A stretch of 64,000 nt of DNA from FEN-1219 sp963744305 (GCA_963744305.1 CAVUTF010000009.1:124001-188000); one strand, 5' to 3'; shown: positions 30,376-39,299, counted from the stretch's first letter. The notes: a model not told the origin generated them from the sequence alone. A program made the numbers and translations.

Positions 30376-32222
30376 CGCGACTGAGCAGCTAGCCGGATTG
30401 CTGCGTTTGCGGCGCCGTAGCCTCGATAGTCTCGCCGCTCCACGAACTCGAAGAAGAACCGTTTGGCGAACGCGCGCGAGAACAGCTGGAAGTATTCTCC
30501 CTCTGTATCGCGATCGTAAAGAATGTTGAAGTCTGCGAGCTGGACCAATAGCGCGTCGTCGAGACCGTAGCGCGCCTCGAGATCCTCGTAGTAGTTGCGT
30601 GGGATCGGCAACGTTTCGAGCCCGAGCTGCTTGAGCCGCGTTGCGGAGCGAAGAATGTCTGCCGTCGCGAGCGCAACGTGCTGTACGCCAGCACCATGGA
30701 ATCCCTGCAGAAATCGAGACGACAGAGTCTGCACGGCTGCCGAGGAATTGAGTGTCAAGCGCAACCCACCATCTGTCGAATGAAGGGCTTGGCTCTGCAC
30801 GAGACCGACGGGATCCGCGACCTCGACGAGCGGTGCCTTGGTAACATCGAAGAGCGAGTAGTAATACAGCAGCCAGGACAACATCTCCTCGTGCTGCATC
30901 GTCTGCGCAATATGGTCCACACGTAGTAGTCCCGCTCCTCCATCGAAGGTTGGCGCAGCGACCGTCTCGAACTCGCTGTCCCAGATACGACTTTCGTCCC
31001 CGGCCTCCATGAAATAGAGCAGACTGCCTCCGACGGCGTGAACGGACGGAATGACTAGCTCTCCCGGTCCCAGCGGCTGGGAGAAGCGGCTGACTTGCAG
31101 CCCTTCTGCGCGCCGCATGGCGCTCGCCAAATTCTCCACGCTCAACCCGAGCGCGCACACCGAGGCTCCGTGCGTGGAGTCGTACGCGCGGGCAAAGCTA
31201 TCCGGCTCTGCGTTCAGAACGAAATTGATGCCGTTCTGGCGCCACCTCGTGACGTCCTTGTTTCGATGACGCCCTGTCGGAGTGAAGCCTAGACGGCCGA
31301 AAAGCTCCCCGAGCTTCGGCGCTTCCTCCTCGTTTGCGGCAAATTCCACGAATTCGACGCCGCGGACTCGCGCCCGGGGCGGGATCTCAGGCGTCATGAT
31401 CGGAGCCAGACGGCGCGCGACCTGGTCGTAGAGAAAGGTCAGCGCTCGATGCCCGTCGACGGCTACGGTTGACGCAGAAGTCGACCGAAATCGATCGTTG
31501 AAGATTTCGAGGGACAGAAACCCGTCGTACCCTCGCTCGAGCAGCGTAGTCACGAATTCCACGATCGGCAGGTCGCCCTGCCCCGGCATGTTGCGCAAAT
31601 GCCGGCTCCACGAGAGGTAGTCCATCTGCACGACCGGTGCATCGGCAAGTTGCACGATGAAAATGCGTTTCGGATCGATTTCGCGGAGGCTCTCGTTCGG
31701 AATGTTACGGGCAAGGGAATGGAAGCTGTCGAGAATCAGCCCGACGGACGAATGATCGACCTCGCGAACGATCGACCACGCGTCACGGTGATCGTAAACG
31801 TGCCGTCCCCACGCCAGGGCTTCATACCCGACGCGAAGATTGCGTTTCGCAGCTCGTTCTCCGAGCTCCCTAAAGTCGTTCACGATTCGCTTGCGGTCGC
31901 CGAGCGCCGCCGGGGAAACGTTCGAGCAAACAAGGAGCAGGTTCGCCCCTAGCTCTTGCATCAAATCGAACTTGCGCTCGATTCGCTCGAAGATTCGCGG
32001 CCGCAGCTGATCCGGCATTCCCTCGAAATCGCGAAACGGCTGGAAAAGCGTGCACTTGAGACCGAGATCCCGCATGAGAGCGGCGACTTCGCGAGCGGAC
32101 GCCGTGGAGGTTAGGAGATCATTCTCGAAAATCTCGACTCCATCGAAGCGCGCTTTAGCTATAGCGCGCAGCTTGGATTCCAGATTGCCGCTAATCGACA
32201 CGGTTGCGATTGACGTGAGCAT
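30351..32222 (-). CDS. quiC1: 3-dehydroshikimate dehydratase, QuiC1 type (DSD-HPPD fusion)
   Basis: 623-residue bifunctional-looking protein. The N-terminal TIM barrel has all four metal ligands at the positions known for Pseudomonas QuiC1: E134 (GYEALAWG), D165 (LILDSFH), Q191 (IVQLADAP) and E239 (LSLEIFND). The C-terminal half is a vicinal-oxygen-chelate domain like 4-hydroxyphenylpyruvate dioxygenase with metal ligands H437 (RVDHIAQ), H515 (VQHVALA) and E576 (GEYFQLF). The enzyme dehydrates 3-dehydroshikimate to protocatechuate; the role of the HPPD half is not settled. ATG 32222 (MLTSIATVSI) was chosen by family alignment; the long upstream open frame is not coding. This is the committing step of the island. 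Confidence 0.94.
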   Translation of the reverse strand: MLTSIATVSISGNLESKLRAIAKARFDGVEIFENDLLTSTASAREVAALMRDLGLKCTLFQPFRDFEGMPDQLRPRIFERIERKFDLMQELGANLLLVCSNVSPAALGDRKRIVNDFRELGERAAKRNLRVGYEALAWGRHVYDHRDAWSIVREVDHSSVGLILDSFHSLARNIPNESLREIDPKRIFIVQLADAPVVQMDYLSWSRHLRNMPGQGDLPIVEFVTTLLERGYDGFLSLEIFNDRFRSTSASTVAVDGHRALTFLYDQVARRLAPIMTPEIPPRARVRGVEFVEFAANEEEAPKLGELFGRLGFTPTGRHRNKDVTRWRQNGINFVLNAEPDSFARAYDSTHGASVCALGLSVENLASAMRRAEGLQVSRFSQPLGPGELVIPSVHAVGGSLLYFMEAGDESRIWDSEFETVAAPTFDGGAGLLRVDHIAQTMQHEEMLSWLLYYYSLFDVTKAPLVEVADPVGLVQSQALHSTDGGLRLTLNSSAAVQTLSSRFLQGFHGAGVQHVALATADILRSATRLKQLGLETLPIPRNYYEDLEARYGLDDALLVQLADFNILYDRDTEGEYFQLFSRAFAKRFFFEFVERRDYRGYGAANAAIRLAAQSRYRDDVER

Positions 32223-32275
32223 GCCGCGCGCTCGCTCTCGATGAGTATGATTTGCCGTGAAGTCTGTCTGAGTGT

Positions 32276-32286
32276 AACTAACTGGT
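32276..32286 (+). promoter_or_regulatory. Candidate operator, copy 3 (AACTAACTGGT)
   Basis: In the 159-bp region between divergent quiC and the acyl-CoA ligase gene. Its reverse complement ACCAGTTAGTT fits the ACCANYTAGWT motif of the other two intergenic sites. Confidence 0.45.
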
Positions 32287-32381
32287 GCGGTAAAGCAAAA
32301 AGCGGGGCGCGGGCGCAGTTCGGTGCCGGTGGCGAAATACCGCAGCAGCGGCCCCGCCACCGAGTGATACGATCGCCCTCC

Positions 32382-34019
32382 ATGGAACCGCAGGTTAGCT
32401 ACGTTCGCGGACCCGAGTTCACGATCCTCCAGACTACGACGCACCAGCTCGTCGCCGACAAAGTTGCCCGCTTCCCCCAACATCTGGCGCTCGTCTCGTT
32501 TCACCAGGGGATTCGTCTGACCTGGCAGGAGCTCGCGGAGCAAGTCGAGCGCACAGCGCGCGGCCTCGCGGGGTTGGGTCTCGTGCCCGGCGATCGGGTG
32601 GGCGTCTGGTCGACCAACTGCGCCGAGTGGGTATACCTCCAGCTCGCCTGCGCGCGCGCCGGCATCGTGCAGGTGAACGTGAATCCGGCCTATCGCGCCG
32701 CAGAGCTCGAGTTCGTGCTGCGCAGATCCGGCATCAAGGCGCTGGTGCTGCGCGCCTCGGACGCACGTACCCACTACACAGCGACGCTCGAAGACGCGAG
32801 GCGGGGCGGCGACCATGCATTGCGCCACGTCGTCTATCTCCCCGACGGAACGCAGCCCGATGACTCCTGGAATCGGCTGTTGGAGTGTGGCACCGATCCC
32901 GGCCCCGGCCCCGCGAATCCGCACGACGTCATGAACATCCAATACACCTCCGGCACCACCGGATCGCCGAAGGGGGTCTTGCTCACGCACACGAACCTGA
33001 TCAACAACGCGCGGGTACTCGTTCAAGGGCTGCAGTACACGGAGCGCGACCGCATCTGCGTTCCGGTGCCGCTCTATCATTGCTTCGGCTGCGTGCTTGG
33101 CACGATGGCCTCGATCAACTCGGGGGCCGCAATGATCCTTCCAGCGCCCACTTTCGATCCGCTTGCGACGATGCAGGCCATTTCTGACGAGCACGCGACC
33201 GTCGTGTACGGCGTGCCGACGATGTTCATCGCTGAGCTCAATCATCCGGAGTTTGCACGCTTCGATTTCACGAGCCTGCGCTGCGGCCTTATGGCCGGCG
33301 CGCCGTGTCCCATCGAAGTGATGAAACGGATCGTGACGGACATGCACTGCCCCGGCATGACGATCGGCTACGGCCAAACAGAGGCCTCGCCGCTGATCAC
33401 GCTTGCAGCCGTCGACGATTCTCTGGAGCACCGCGTTGCAACCGTCGGCCCCGCGGCCCCCGCCACGGAGGTGAAGATCGCCTCTGCTGACGGCGCAACC
33501 GTGCCGCTGGGCAACCAAGGCGAGCTGTGTGCGCGAGGTTATCTCGTCATGAAGGGCTACGATCAGGAGCCCGAAGCCACGGCGCGCGCCATCGATCCCG
33601 AAGGCTGGCTGCACACTGGCGACCTCGCCGTGATGCGGCCCGATGGCTACTTCCGTATCACCGGCCGTTTGAAGGACATGATCATCCGCGGCGGAGAGAA
33701 CGTCTATCCAGCGGAGGTCGAGGAGTTCCTACACACCCATCCCGCCGTCGCCGACGTGCAGGTGGTGGGCTTGCCCGACGAAAAATACGGCGAGTGCGTC
33801 GCCGCTTGGATTCGCTTGAAGCCTGCGCAGAGCGCGACGGAGAACGAGATTCGCGACTATTGCAAAGGCCGCATCGCGCACTACAAAGTGCCTGCGCACA
33901 TCCGTCTCGTCGACGCTTTCCCGATGACGGTCACCGGCAAAGTGCAGAAATTCCGTATCCGCGAAATCGAGGTTGAGCGCCTGAGCCTACAGCGCGCGGC
34001 CGCAACAGAGACCGCTTGA
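32382..34019 (+). CDS. Fatty-acyl/aryl-CoA synthetase (AMP-forming)
   Basis: 545-residue ANL-superfamily ligase. Core motifs: YTSGTTGSPKG (P-loop) near residue 190, YGQTEASP, the hinge region TGDLAVMRPDGYFRITGR, DMIIRGGENVYPAEVEE and the C-terminal catalytic lysine in VTGKVQKFRIRE. It activates a carboxylic acid to its CoA thioester in the cytoplasm. The head-to-head position with quiC and the shared operator-like motif suggest co-regulation; hydroxycinnamate (for example caffeate from chlorogenate) would fit the locus, but medium-chain fatty acids are equally typical for this branch. The 5'-nucleotidase gene follows after 6 bp. Confidence 0.87.
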   Translation: MEPQVSYVRGPEFTILQTTTHQLVADKVARFPQHLALVSFHQGIRLTWQELAEQVERTARGLAGLGLVPGDRVGVWSTNCAEWVYLQLACARAGIVQVNVNPAYRAAELEFVLRRSGIKALVLRASDARTHYTATLEDARRGGDHALRHVVYLPDGTQPDDSWNRLLECGTDPGPGPANPHDVMNIQYTSGTTGSPKGVLLTHTNLINNARVLVQGLQYTERDRICVPVPLYHCFGCVLGTMASINSGAAMILPAPTFDPLATMQAISDEHATVVYGVPTMFIAELNHPEFARFDFTSLRCGLMAGAPCPIEVMKRIVTDMHCPGMTIGYGQTEASPLITLAAVDDSLEHRVATVGPAAPATEVKIASADGATVPLGNQGELCARGYLVMKGYDQEPEATARAIDPEGWLHTGDLAVMRPDGYFRITGRLKDMIIRGGENVYPAEVEEFLHTHPAVADVQVVGLPDEKYGECVAAWIRLKPAQSATENEIRDYCKGRIAHYKVPAHIRLVDAFPMTVTGKVQKFRIREIEVERLSLQRAAATETA

Positions 34020-34025
34020 GCAAGC

Positions 34026-35699
34026 ATGCGGCGTTCGGCACTGCTCATGATCCTAGTCGTCTCGCTCGATGGGGGCGTCGCCGCCGCGGATACGGCGCAG
34101 GACGTCGTCACGCTGTCCGTCGTCGGGACGACGGACCTCCACGGTTATGTTTTCCCGCGAGATGGCGAGGGCGGGTTAGCGCTTCTCGGCGGCTATATGC
34201 GCAATCTGCGCGCGGCACGCGCGGCGGATGGCGGCGCCGTCTTGGCTATAGATGCGGGCGACACGTTTCAAGGCGGCATCGAATCGAACTTGAGCGAGGG
34301 CGCGATCGTCGTGGACGCGTACGAGAGCCTTGGCTATGCGGCCGCCGTCATCGGCAATCACGAGTTCGATTTCGGGCCGGTCGATACCGAAGGGGCGCGT
34401 CAAGCGCTCGGCTACGACCCGCGCGGTGCGATCAAAGCGGCTGCTGCACGAGCCCGGTTTCCGTTTCTCGCGGCCAACCTGATCGACGAGGCGACCGGGC
34501 GCGTCGTCGAGTGGCCGAATGTGCGCGCGTCGGTGCTCGTCGAGGCCGCCGGCGTCAAAGTCGGCCTCATCGGCGTCATGACGATCTGGGCACTGCGAGC
34601 GACGTTGGCGGCGAATGTGCAGGGCCTCCGCGTATCGCCGCTCAGCGAGGCAGTAGCAACCCAGGCGTCGAAGCTTCGAGCCGCCGGCGCGCAAGTGATC
34701 ATCGTCGGCGCGCACGCAGGCGGTGCCTGCTCGGATTTCGCAGATCCCGCCGATTTGTCGTCCTGCGACGATTCGGCGGAAATTTTCGAGCTTGCGAGAA
34801 GCCTGCCGTCGGGTCTGATCGACGTGATCGTGGCGGGCCACACGCACCAGGGCGTGGCGCACGACGTCGAGGGGACGGCGATCATCCAAGGCTACGCGCT
34901 CGGTCGAGCGTTCGGCCGCGTCGATGTTGCTTTCGATCGGCGCACGGGACGCGTCGTGCGCTACGAGCTGTTCGCGCCGCGTGAGCTCCTGCCGCAGGCC
35001 CAGTACGAGGGTCGCCCCGTGACGCCCGATCCCGCCGTCGTCGCCGCAATGGCACCGGCGCTCGAGCGTGTTCGTGCTCTGCAGGCGACGCCGCTCGGCG
35101 TGACGCTAGACACGCCGCTGCCGCGCTCGGGCGACGCGGAGTCGCCGCTCGGAAACCTGTTCGCGGACGCGCTGCGTGAGGAAACCGGCGCCGATGTCGC
35201 GATCAACAACAACGTCAGAGGCGGCCTTCGGACCGACTTGGCCGAGGGTCCGCTAACGTTCGGTCGCCTGTACGACGTGTTTGCGTTCGACAACCGGCTC
35301 CTGACGGTGACGCTGAGCGGCGCCGATCTAGAGACGGTGCTCGCCGATGAGGTGCGCCGCAACCGCCCCGGTGCGCTCGGGATCTCGGGCGTTCACGTGC
35401 AGGTGCGTTGCTCGCCGGATGGTCTCGACGTCGCCTTGTTTCGTCCGTCCGGCGAGCCGATCGGGGCCGACGAGCGGCTCGTTACGGTCGCGATGGACTC
35501 TCTCGTGCTGGGCTTCGTGTTTGCGTCGGTGCGGCCGGCCGAAGGCATTCGCGTACCGCAGGACGCGCCGGTCATGCGCGAGGTGGTCGAGGACTGGCTA
35601 CGCAAGCGGGGCGGCCATCTCAACGCCAATCAGTTCATGAACCCAAAGCACAAGCGTTGGGAGTACTTGAGCCCCGATGTGGCCGGCTGCGTCGAATGA
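34026..35699 (+). CDS. Secreted bifunctional metallophosphatase/5'-nucleotidase (UshA-like)
   Basis: 557 residues with signal peptide (LLMILVVSLDGGVAAA). The calcineurin-type N-terminal domain has all metal motifs: GTTDLHG, DAGDTFQG, GNHEFDFG, and GHTHQ near residue 278. The C-terminal 5'-nucleotidase domain follows (LGNLFADALREETGADVAINN and FDNRL). It hydrolyses nucleotides or other phosphate esters in the periplasm, releasing phosphate. It begins 6 bp after the acyl-CoA ligase and may be in its operon, although no functional link is obvious. Confidence 0.88.
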   Translation: MRRSALLMILVVSLDGGVAAADTAQDVVTLSVVGTTDLHGYVFPRDGEGGLALLGGYMRNLRAARAADGGAVLAIDAGDTFQGGIESNLSEGAIVVDAYESLGYAAAVIGNHEFDFGPVDTEGARQALGYDPRGAIKAAAARARFPFLAANLIDEATGRVVEWPNVRASVLVEAAGVKVGLIGVMTIWALRATLAANVQGLRVSPLSEAVATQASKLRAAGAQVIIVGAHAGGACSDFADPADLSSCDDSAEIFELARSLPSGLIDVIVAGHTHQGVAHDVEGTAIIQGYALGRAFGRVDVAFDRRTGRVVRYELFAPRELLPQAQYEGRPVTPDPAVVAAMAPALERVRALQATPLGVTLDTPLPRSGDAESPLGNLFADALREETGADVAINNNVRGGLRTDLAEGPLTFGRLYDVFAFDNRLLTVTLSGADLETVLADEVRRNRPGALGISGVHVQVRCSPDGLDVALFRPSGEPIGADERLVTVAMDSLVLGFVFASVRPAEGIRVPQDAPVMREVVEDWLRKRGGHLNANQFMNPKHKRWEYLSPDVAGCVE

Positions 35700-35739
35700 G
35701 CCGCTCGCGCGCTCCGTCGCGCGTTGATCCCGCGCTCGG

Positions 35740-36477
35740 CTACGCCCGCTCCACGCGGCTGCGTAGATTCCATAGCTGCCGTTGCGCCGCCCTGCGCGTC
35801 TGCTCGGCGTCGGCGCCGTCGGTGATTTCGCGATTGAGCTCGAGCACGAGCCACCGGCCGTCTTCTTGCGCCATGAGCGACAGTCGGCTCTCGACGAGAA
35901 TCTGCCTGCCGTCACGAGCCGTGTGACGAAGCTCTCCGACCCACACGCCGTAACGGGAGAGCTTCTCTTCGAGCTCGGCGATCCCTGTCCCCGACGGAAT
36001 CGTTTTCAACAGCACGTGCGTAACCTGCCCGCGGACTTCTTCTCGACCGTAGCCGTAGAGCGCTTCGGCCGCCTGATTCCAATAGACGATTCCGGCACTG
36101 TCCATCTGCCACAGGATCACGGCGTCGTGGGTGTACTCGAATACCTGCCACATCGACCCAATGATGGATGGCTTTGCGAGCGCCATATCGATCGGTCCCT
36201 CTCTGCGGGACTCAGCCCGCCCCGAGCCTCGCGCATGCACTTCCCAACTATCGAACAGCCGCCGGAGCAGCTCCGTGCCGTCCTTGCGTTCTAGATTCGA
36301 TACGTACTGCACCGCGGCAGGTGACTCACCCAACGGCGTTGCCAGCAAAACGAATGCGCACGATCGACCATAGAGTGCTCGCAAAGATTTCGCGACGCCC
36401 GTCGCATAGGTTTGCAGCGTTCGTCCCTGATCCTCGATGTCGGCGTGAATCGCCGAGCGCACCGGCCGCGAAAACAC
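35740..36477 (-). CDS. PAS-domain protein with an additional N-terminal domain
   Basis: About 245 residues from GTG 36477. Residues about 15-90 form a small conserved-looking alpha/beta unit (SCAFVLLATPLGESP, QYVSNLERKDGTELLRRL); residues about 105-225 are a PAS domain (HDAVILWQMDSAGIVYWNQA, EALYGYGREEVRGQ, LRHTARDGRQILVESR). No kinase, GGDEF or HTH output is present, so it is a sensor fragment or partner protein. Upstream is a two-helix membrane segment in another frame (36619-36475), and a single frameshift would fuse both into a membrane-anchored PAS protein. Convergent with the nucleotidase gene, 40 bp apart. Confidence 0.7.
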   Translation of the reverse strand: MFSRPVRSAIHADIEDQGRTLQTYATGVAKSLRALYGRSCAFVLLATPLGESPAAVQYVSNLERKDGTELLRRLFDSWEVHARGSGRAESRREGPIDMALAKPSIIGSMWQVFEYTHDAVILWQMDSAGIVYWNQAAEALYGYGREEVRGQVTHVLLKTIPSGTGIAELEEKLSRYGVWVGELRHTARDGRQILVESRLSLMAQEDGRWLVLELNREITDGADAEQTRRAAQRQLWNLRSRVERA

Positions 36478-36619
36478 GAAGGCAGATCAGAGCGGCGCAT
36501 GCAACGAGCGCGGCCGCGAAGTACGCCCACGTTCTGAAGATGACTCCCGCCCCGACAGCGACGTCCACCAGCAACGCGCCGATGACCACCGCCGTCAAGA
36601 TCATGACTACTGCACGCAT
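36476..36619 (-). CDS. Short two-helix membrane segment, probable N-terminus of the PAS protein
   Basis: From ATG 36619 the sequence encodes two hydrophobic helices (VVMILTAVVIGALLVDVAV and TWAYFAAALVACAALICL). Beyond about 36475 the same frame becomes arginine-rich and non-coding in character, while the other frame becomes the PAS protein. Either a separate small membrane protein or, more likely, the anchor of the PAS protein after a 1-base error. An alternative start is ATG 36640. Confidence 0.45.
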
Positions 36620-36682
36620 CGATGATTCTTTATCACGCATGATCAGGTGTGTCGAGGACGATACTGAGAAATCTCCAGGTTC

Positions 36683-36699
36683 TTTCCAAAATTTGGAAA
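36683..36699. promoter_or_regulatory. Perfect 17-bp palindrome TTTCCAAAATTTGGAAA
   Basis: Lies in the 110-bp region between the divergent PAS/membrane gene and the TylF-type methyltransferase. Perfect dyad (8-bp arms, 1-bp centre) of unusually low GC for this genome. Most likely a repressor or activator binding site controlling one or both genes. Confidence 0.55.
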
Positions 36700-36751
36700 C
36701 TGGTCTGCTCTTCCTTGTCTGCGAAGCCCATGCAACAATCAATTCGTCTCA

Positions 36752-37576
36752 GTGCATTCAGGTGCACTCGTGGGAAACGCTGGTCCATTTCAAAAAACTG
36801 TCTCGCTCTTCGAGCGCGTACTGCGTCGCTTCCCTAAAGCCTATCAGTTTGCGTCGCGCTCACTCTATCGTCTCGATCCCAGTTTTTACACGTTGAGCCC
36901 CGGGTTGCCGCGGGCTCTACGAACCGCCATGGCGGAGCTGCAGGCGAACGGTCTCTTGCACAAGACCGACTACTACGAGTTTGGCGTGTTTCGCGGCTAT
37001 GCGCTGTACACCGCTCAAAAGGTAGCCCGCCAGTTGGGAGCGCATTCGACGCATTTCTACGGGTTCGACTCCTTCGAGGGATTGCCGACTGTCGACGGCG
37101 TGGACAAGCACGGAAGCATGTTCTTCGAGGGACAATTCTCATGCACGCGGAAATTCGTCGAAGATGCACTAACGAAGAACGGCGCCGATCTCGACACCAT
37201 CACGCTCATTGAGGGCTTCTTCGAGGACTCGCTCAAGCCCGCGTTGCGCGCTCAACATTCTTTCAAGCCCGTCGGCATCGCGGTCGTTGATTGCGACCTA
37301 TATTCGTCGACGGTACCCGTGCTGCGTTGGCTGGACGATCTGCTCCAGCCCGGCTCCATCCTGATGATGGACGATTGGCGGGCGTTCGGCGATGACTCCG
37401 AGAAGGGCCAGCAACGCGCGCTCACCGAATGGCTAGACCTTCGAAACGACATCGCGCTCGAGGAGATGTTCGATTTCGAGGCGACGGGACGCGCCTTTCG
37501 CCTACGCGCAGCCGCTAACCGACGGCCGGCAGCGTGCCGGCGACTCGAGCGCAACCGCAGCGCTCGAACACACTAA
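36752..37576 (+). CDS. TylF/MycF-type SAM-dependent O-methyltransferase
   Basis: Up to 274 residues; class I methyltransferase of the macrocin O-methyltransferase family. Segments: DYYEFGVFRGYALYTAQKVA (SAM site), HFYGFDSFEGLP, ITLIEGFFEDSL, GIAVVDCDLYSSTVPVL and LMMDDWRAFG, where the aspartates bind the catalytic metal. Start codons are GTG at 36752 or 36770; the latter has AGGTG upstream. Members methylate sugar or polyketide hydroxyls. The gene is isolated from other biosynthetic genes, and its last about 25 residues overlap the opposing DUF6152 remnant, so its 3' end may be altered. Confidence 0.78.
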   Translation: MHSGALVGNAGPFQKTVSLFERVLRRFPKAYQFASRSLYRLDPSFYTLSPGLPRALRTAMAELQANGLLHKTDYYEFGVFRGYALYTAQKVARQLGAHSTHFYGFDSFEGLPTVDGVDKHGSMFFEGQFSCTRKFVEDALTKNGADLDTITLIEGFFEDSLKPALRAQHSFKPVGIAVVDCDLYSSTVPVLRWLDDLLQPGSILMMDDWRAFGDDSEKGQQRALTEWLDLRNDIALEEMFDFEATGRAFRLRAAANRRPAACRRLERNRSARTH

Positions 37577-37706
37577 TTCGAAAAATCCTTTCGCGGTTGC
37601 GATCGAAATTGCCGAAGCCGTGATGGGCCGTTACCGGACTGCCCGCGAGCGAGCCTCCAAGCACGAGCCCCGCGCCGGCGAGAGCTCGAAACCGGTTCAT
37701 GTTCAT
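37515..37706 (-). pseudogene. Truncated DUF6152-type protein (signal peptide and first residues only)
   Basis: Encodes a signal peptide (LAGAGLVLGGSLAGSPVTA) followed by HHGFGNFDRN, the characteristic start of mature DUF6152 proteins (normally about 100 more residues). The rest of the domain is missing: the reading frame ends in unrelated sequence overlapping the methyltransferase 3' end. A remnant from deletion at 37600-37640. Confidence 0.55.
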
Positions 37707-37789
37707 AACCTATATCGTTGTTCTTTCAGCCGTTTATAAAGCCGGAACTGCGGTCACCGACAGAATCCGGCCACAGGGCGTCGCCTATC

Positions 37790-39298
37790 TTAGTTGGCGA
37801 GCAGCTCGTCGATCAGCGCAACGGTCTCCTTGTTCTCCTCGGCGACCGCCAGGTCCCGAGGAGTCGAGCCGTCTGCGCTCGTGAGCTTTGCGCCGATGTC
37901 CGCGCCGATGTCGTGCAGATATCGAATGACGGGCGACCAGCCCTCGCGGGCGGCGCCGTGGGCAGCCGTAAGGCCCCCGCGCGCGGGCCCTTGGTAGTTC
38001 GCAGCGAGCGCGAAGCTGCGAGCGTTCATGTCGGCGCCCGCGGCCAGCAGAAGCTTCATCGTGGCTACGGCGTCGTCGCCGGTCTTGTAGCGCCCTATCG
38101 TGGGGAACTCGCGGAACATTCCATACCAATGGCCGACCCCCGCGGCCGCGAGGAACGGAGTGATGCCGAAGACGTTGCGCACGTTTACGTCCGCCCCGTA
38201 CCGCAGGAGCAACTCGACCGCCGCATCGTCGCTCGCCTTGGCCGCCGGATGCAGCGCCGTTGCACCGGTATTGACGACGAGGACGTCAGGAGAGCCGTCG
38301 ACCAAACCTCGATCGCCGGGCTCGGCGCGCATCCGCGGTTGGTGCTTGAGCCGCATGTTCACGTTGGCGCCTCGCTCGAGCAGCATCTGCGCGATGTCGA
38401 GCCCGGTTTTGTCATCGAGCGCCGGCAAATCCCCGCGCCGGCTGTCCGGAATGATGTTGAGCTCGATCGCGATGTATAGCGGGCTGCGCCCCCACCAATC
38501 CCATTGATTGACGTCGGCACCCTTCTCGATCAGAACCGCGGCCGTGTCGAAGTGCCGATTGTCGAGCGCCAGCAGCAGCGGTGTGACGCCGAACGGGTCG
38601 GAAAGGTCGAGGTCGGCGCCGCCGGCCGCAAGCGCAGCGACGCATTCCCCGCAGCCTTCGCGGGCCGCGTAGAGCAGCGGCGTGAAGCCACCGGTGTGCA
38701 TGATCTTGATGCGCGGCTCCGCCGTGACCTTGCGCTCCCACTCGCGCGCGCGCCCGATCGCATCCACCTCGGCGCCGCGCTCTATGAGCGTTCGGATCAT
38801 CGCGGGTTGCTTCTGCGCGGCAGCCCACATCAGAGCCGACTGCCCGCCCCACTGCTCTCTCGCGTTGACGTCCGCGCCGCGCTCGAGCAGCAGGCGCGCG
38901 GTTTCGACCTGCCCTGTTCTCGCGACGACCATCAGCAAGGTTTGGCCTTCCGCGTTTGGCGAATCGACGTCGGCGCCGCCGTCGAGCAGCGCTTCGATGA
39001 TTTCGTAGTCGCCTTCGACGGCGGCGGCGGAGACCGGCGTCGCGCCATAGTCGTTGCGCACGTTCGCATCTGCGCCGCGCTCGAGCAGGGTGCGGACGAG
39101 AGCCAGATCCCCGTGATGCGCTGCCCAATGCAACGCCGTCGCTCCGTCGGCGCCGCGCTCGTTGACGTCACGCCCAGCGGCTATCGCGCGCAATGCCGCC
39201 GCGCGGTTCTTCGCTTCGACGAGATCGGGCAAGGAGTCCGCCGCAAAGACGGCACCCGCCCAGAGGAGCGGGCAGAGCCTCAGCCAAGCCAGAGCCAT
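37790..39298 (-). CDS. Secreted ankyrin-repeat protein
   Basis: 502 residues: signal peptide (LCPLLWAGAVFAA) then about ten ankyrin repeats with the usual G-x-TALHxAA and LLLxxGADVN signatures (for example DGATALHWAAHHGDLALV, LLERGADVNAREQ, GFTPLLYAAREG, LLRYGADVNVRNVFG). Repeats mediate protein contacts; no enzymatic domain is present. ATG 39298 lies 1 bp after the DUF1552 stop. It is the last gene of the MBL-DUF1592-DUF1552-ankyrin operon, implying a periplasmic partner of those proteins. Confidence 0.88.
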   Translation of the reverse strand: MALAWLRLCPLLWAGAVFAADSLPDLVEAKNRAAALRAIAAGRDVNERGADGATALHWAAHHGDLALVRTLLERGADANVRNDYGATPVSAAAVEGDYEIIEALLDGGADVDSPNAEGQTLLMVVARTGQVETARLLLERGADVNAREQWGGQSALMWAAAQKQPAMIRTLIERGAEVDAIGRAREWERKVTAEPRIKIMHTGGFTPLLYAAREGCGECVAALAAGGADLDLSDPFGVTPLLLALDNRHFDTAAVLIEKGADVNQWDWWGRSPLYIAIELNIIPDSRRGDLPALDDKTGLDIAQMLLERGANVNMRLKHQPRMRAEPGDRGLVDGSPDVLVVNTGATALHPAAKASDDAAVELLLRYGADVNVRNVFGITPFLAAAGVGHWYGMFREFPTIGRYKTGDDAVATMKLLLAAGADMNARSFALAANYQGPARGGLTAAHGAAREGWSPVIRYLHDIGADIGAKLTSADGSTPRDLAVAEENKETVALIDELLAN

Positions 39299-39299
39299 C

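Noticed and set aside
32223..33614. Upstream extension of the quiC frame
   Set aside because: Overlaps the acyl-CoA ligase on the other strand and has no quiC homology; the ATG at 32222 matches the family start.
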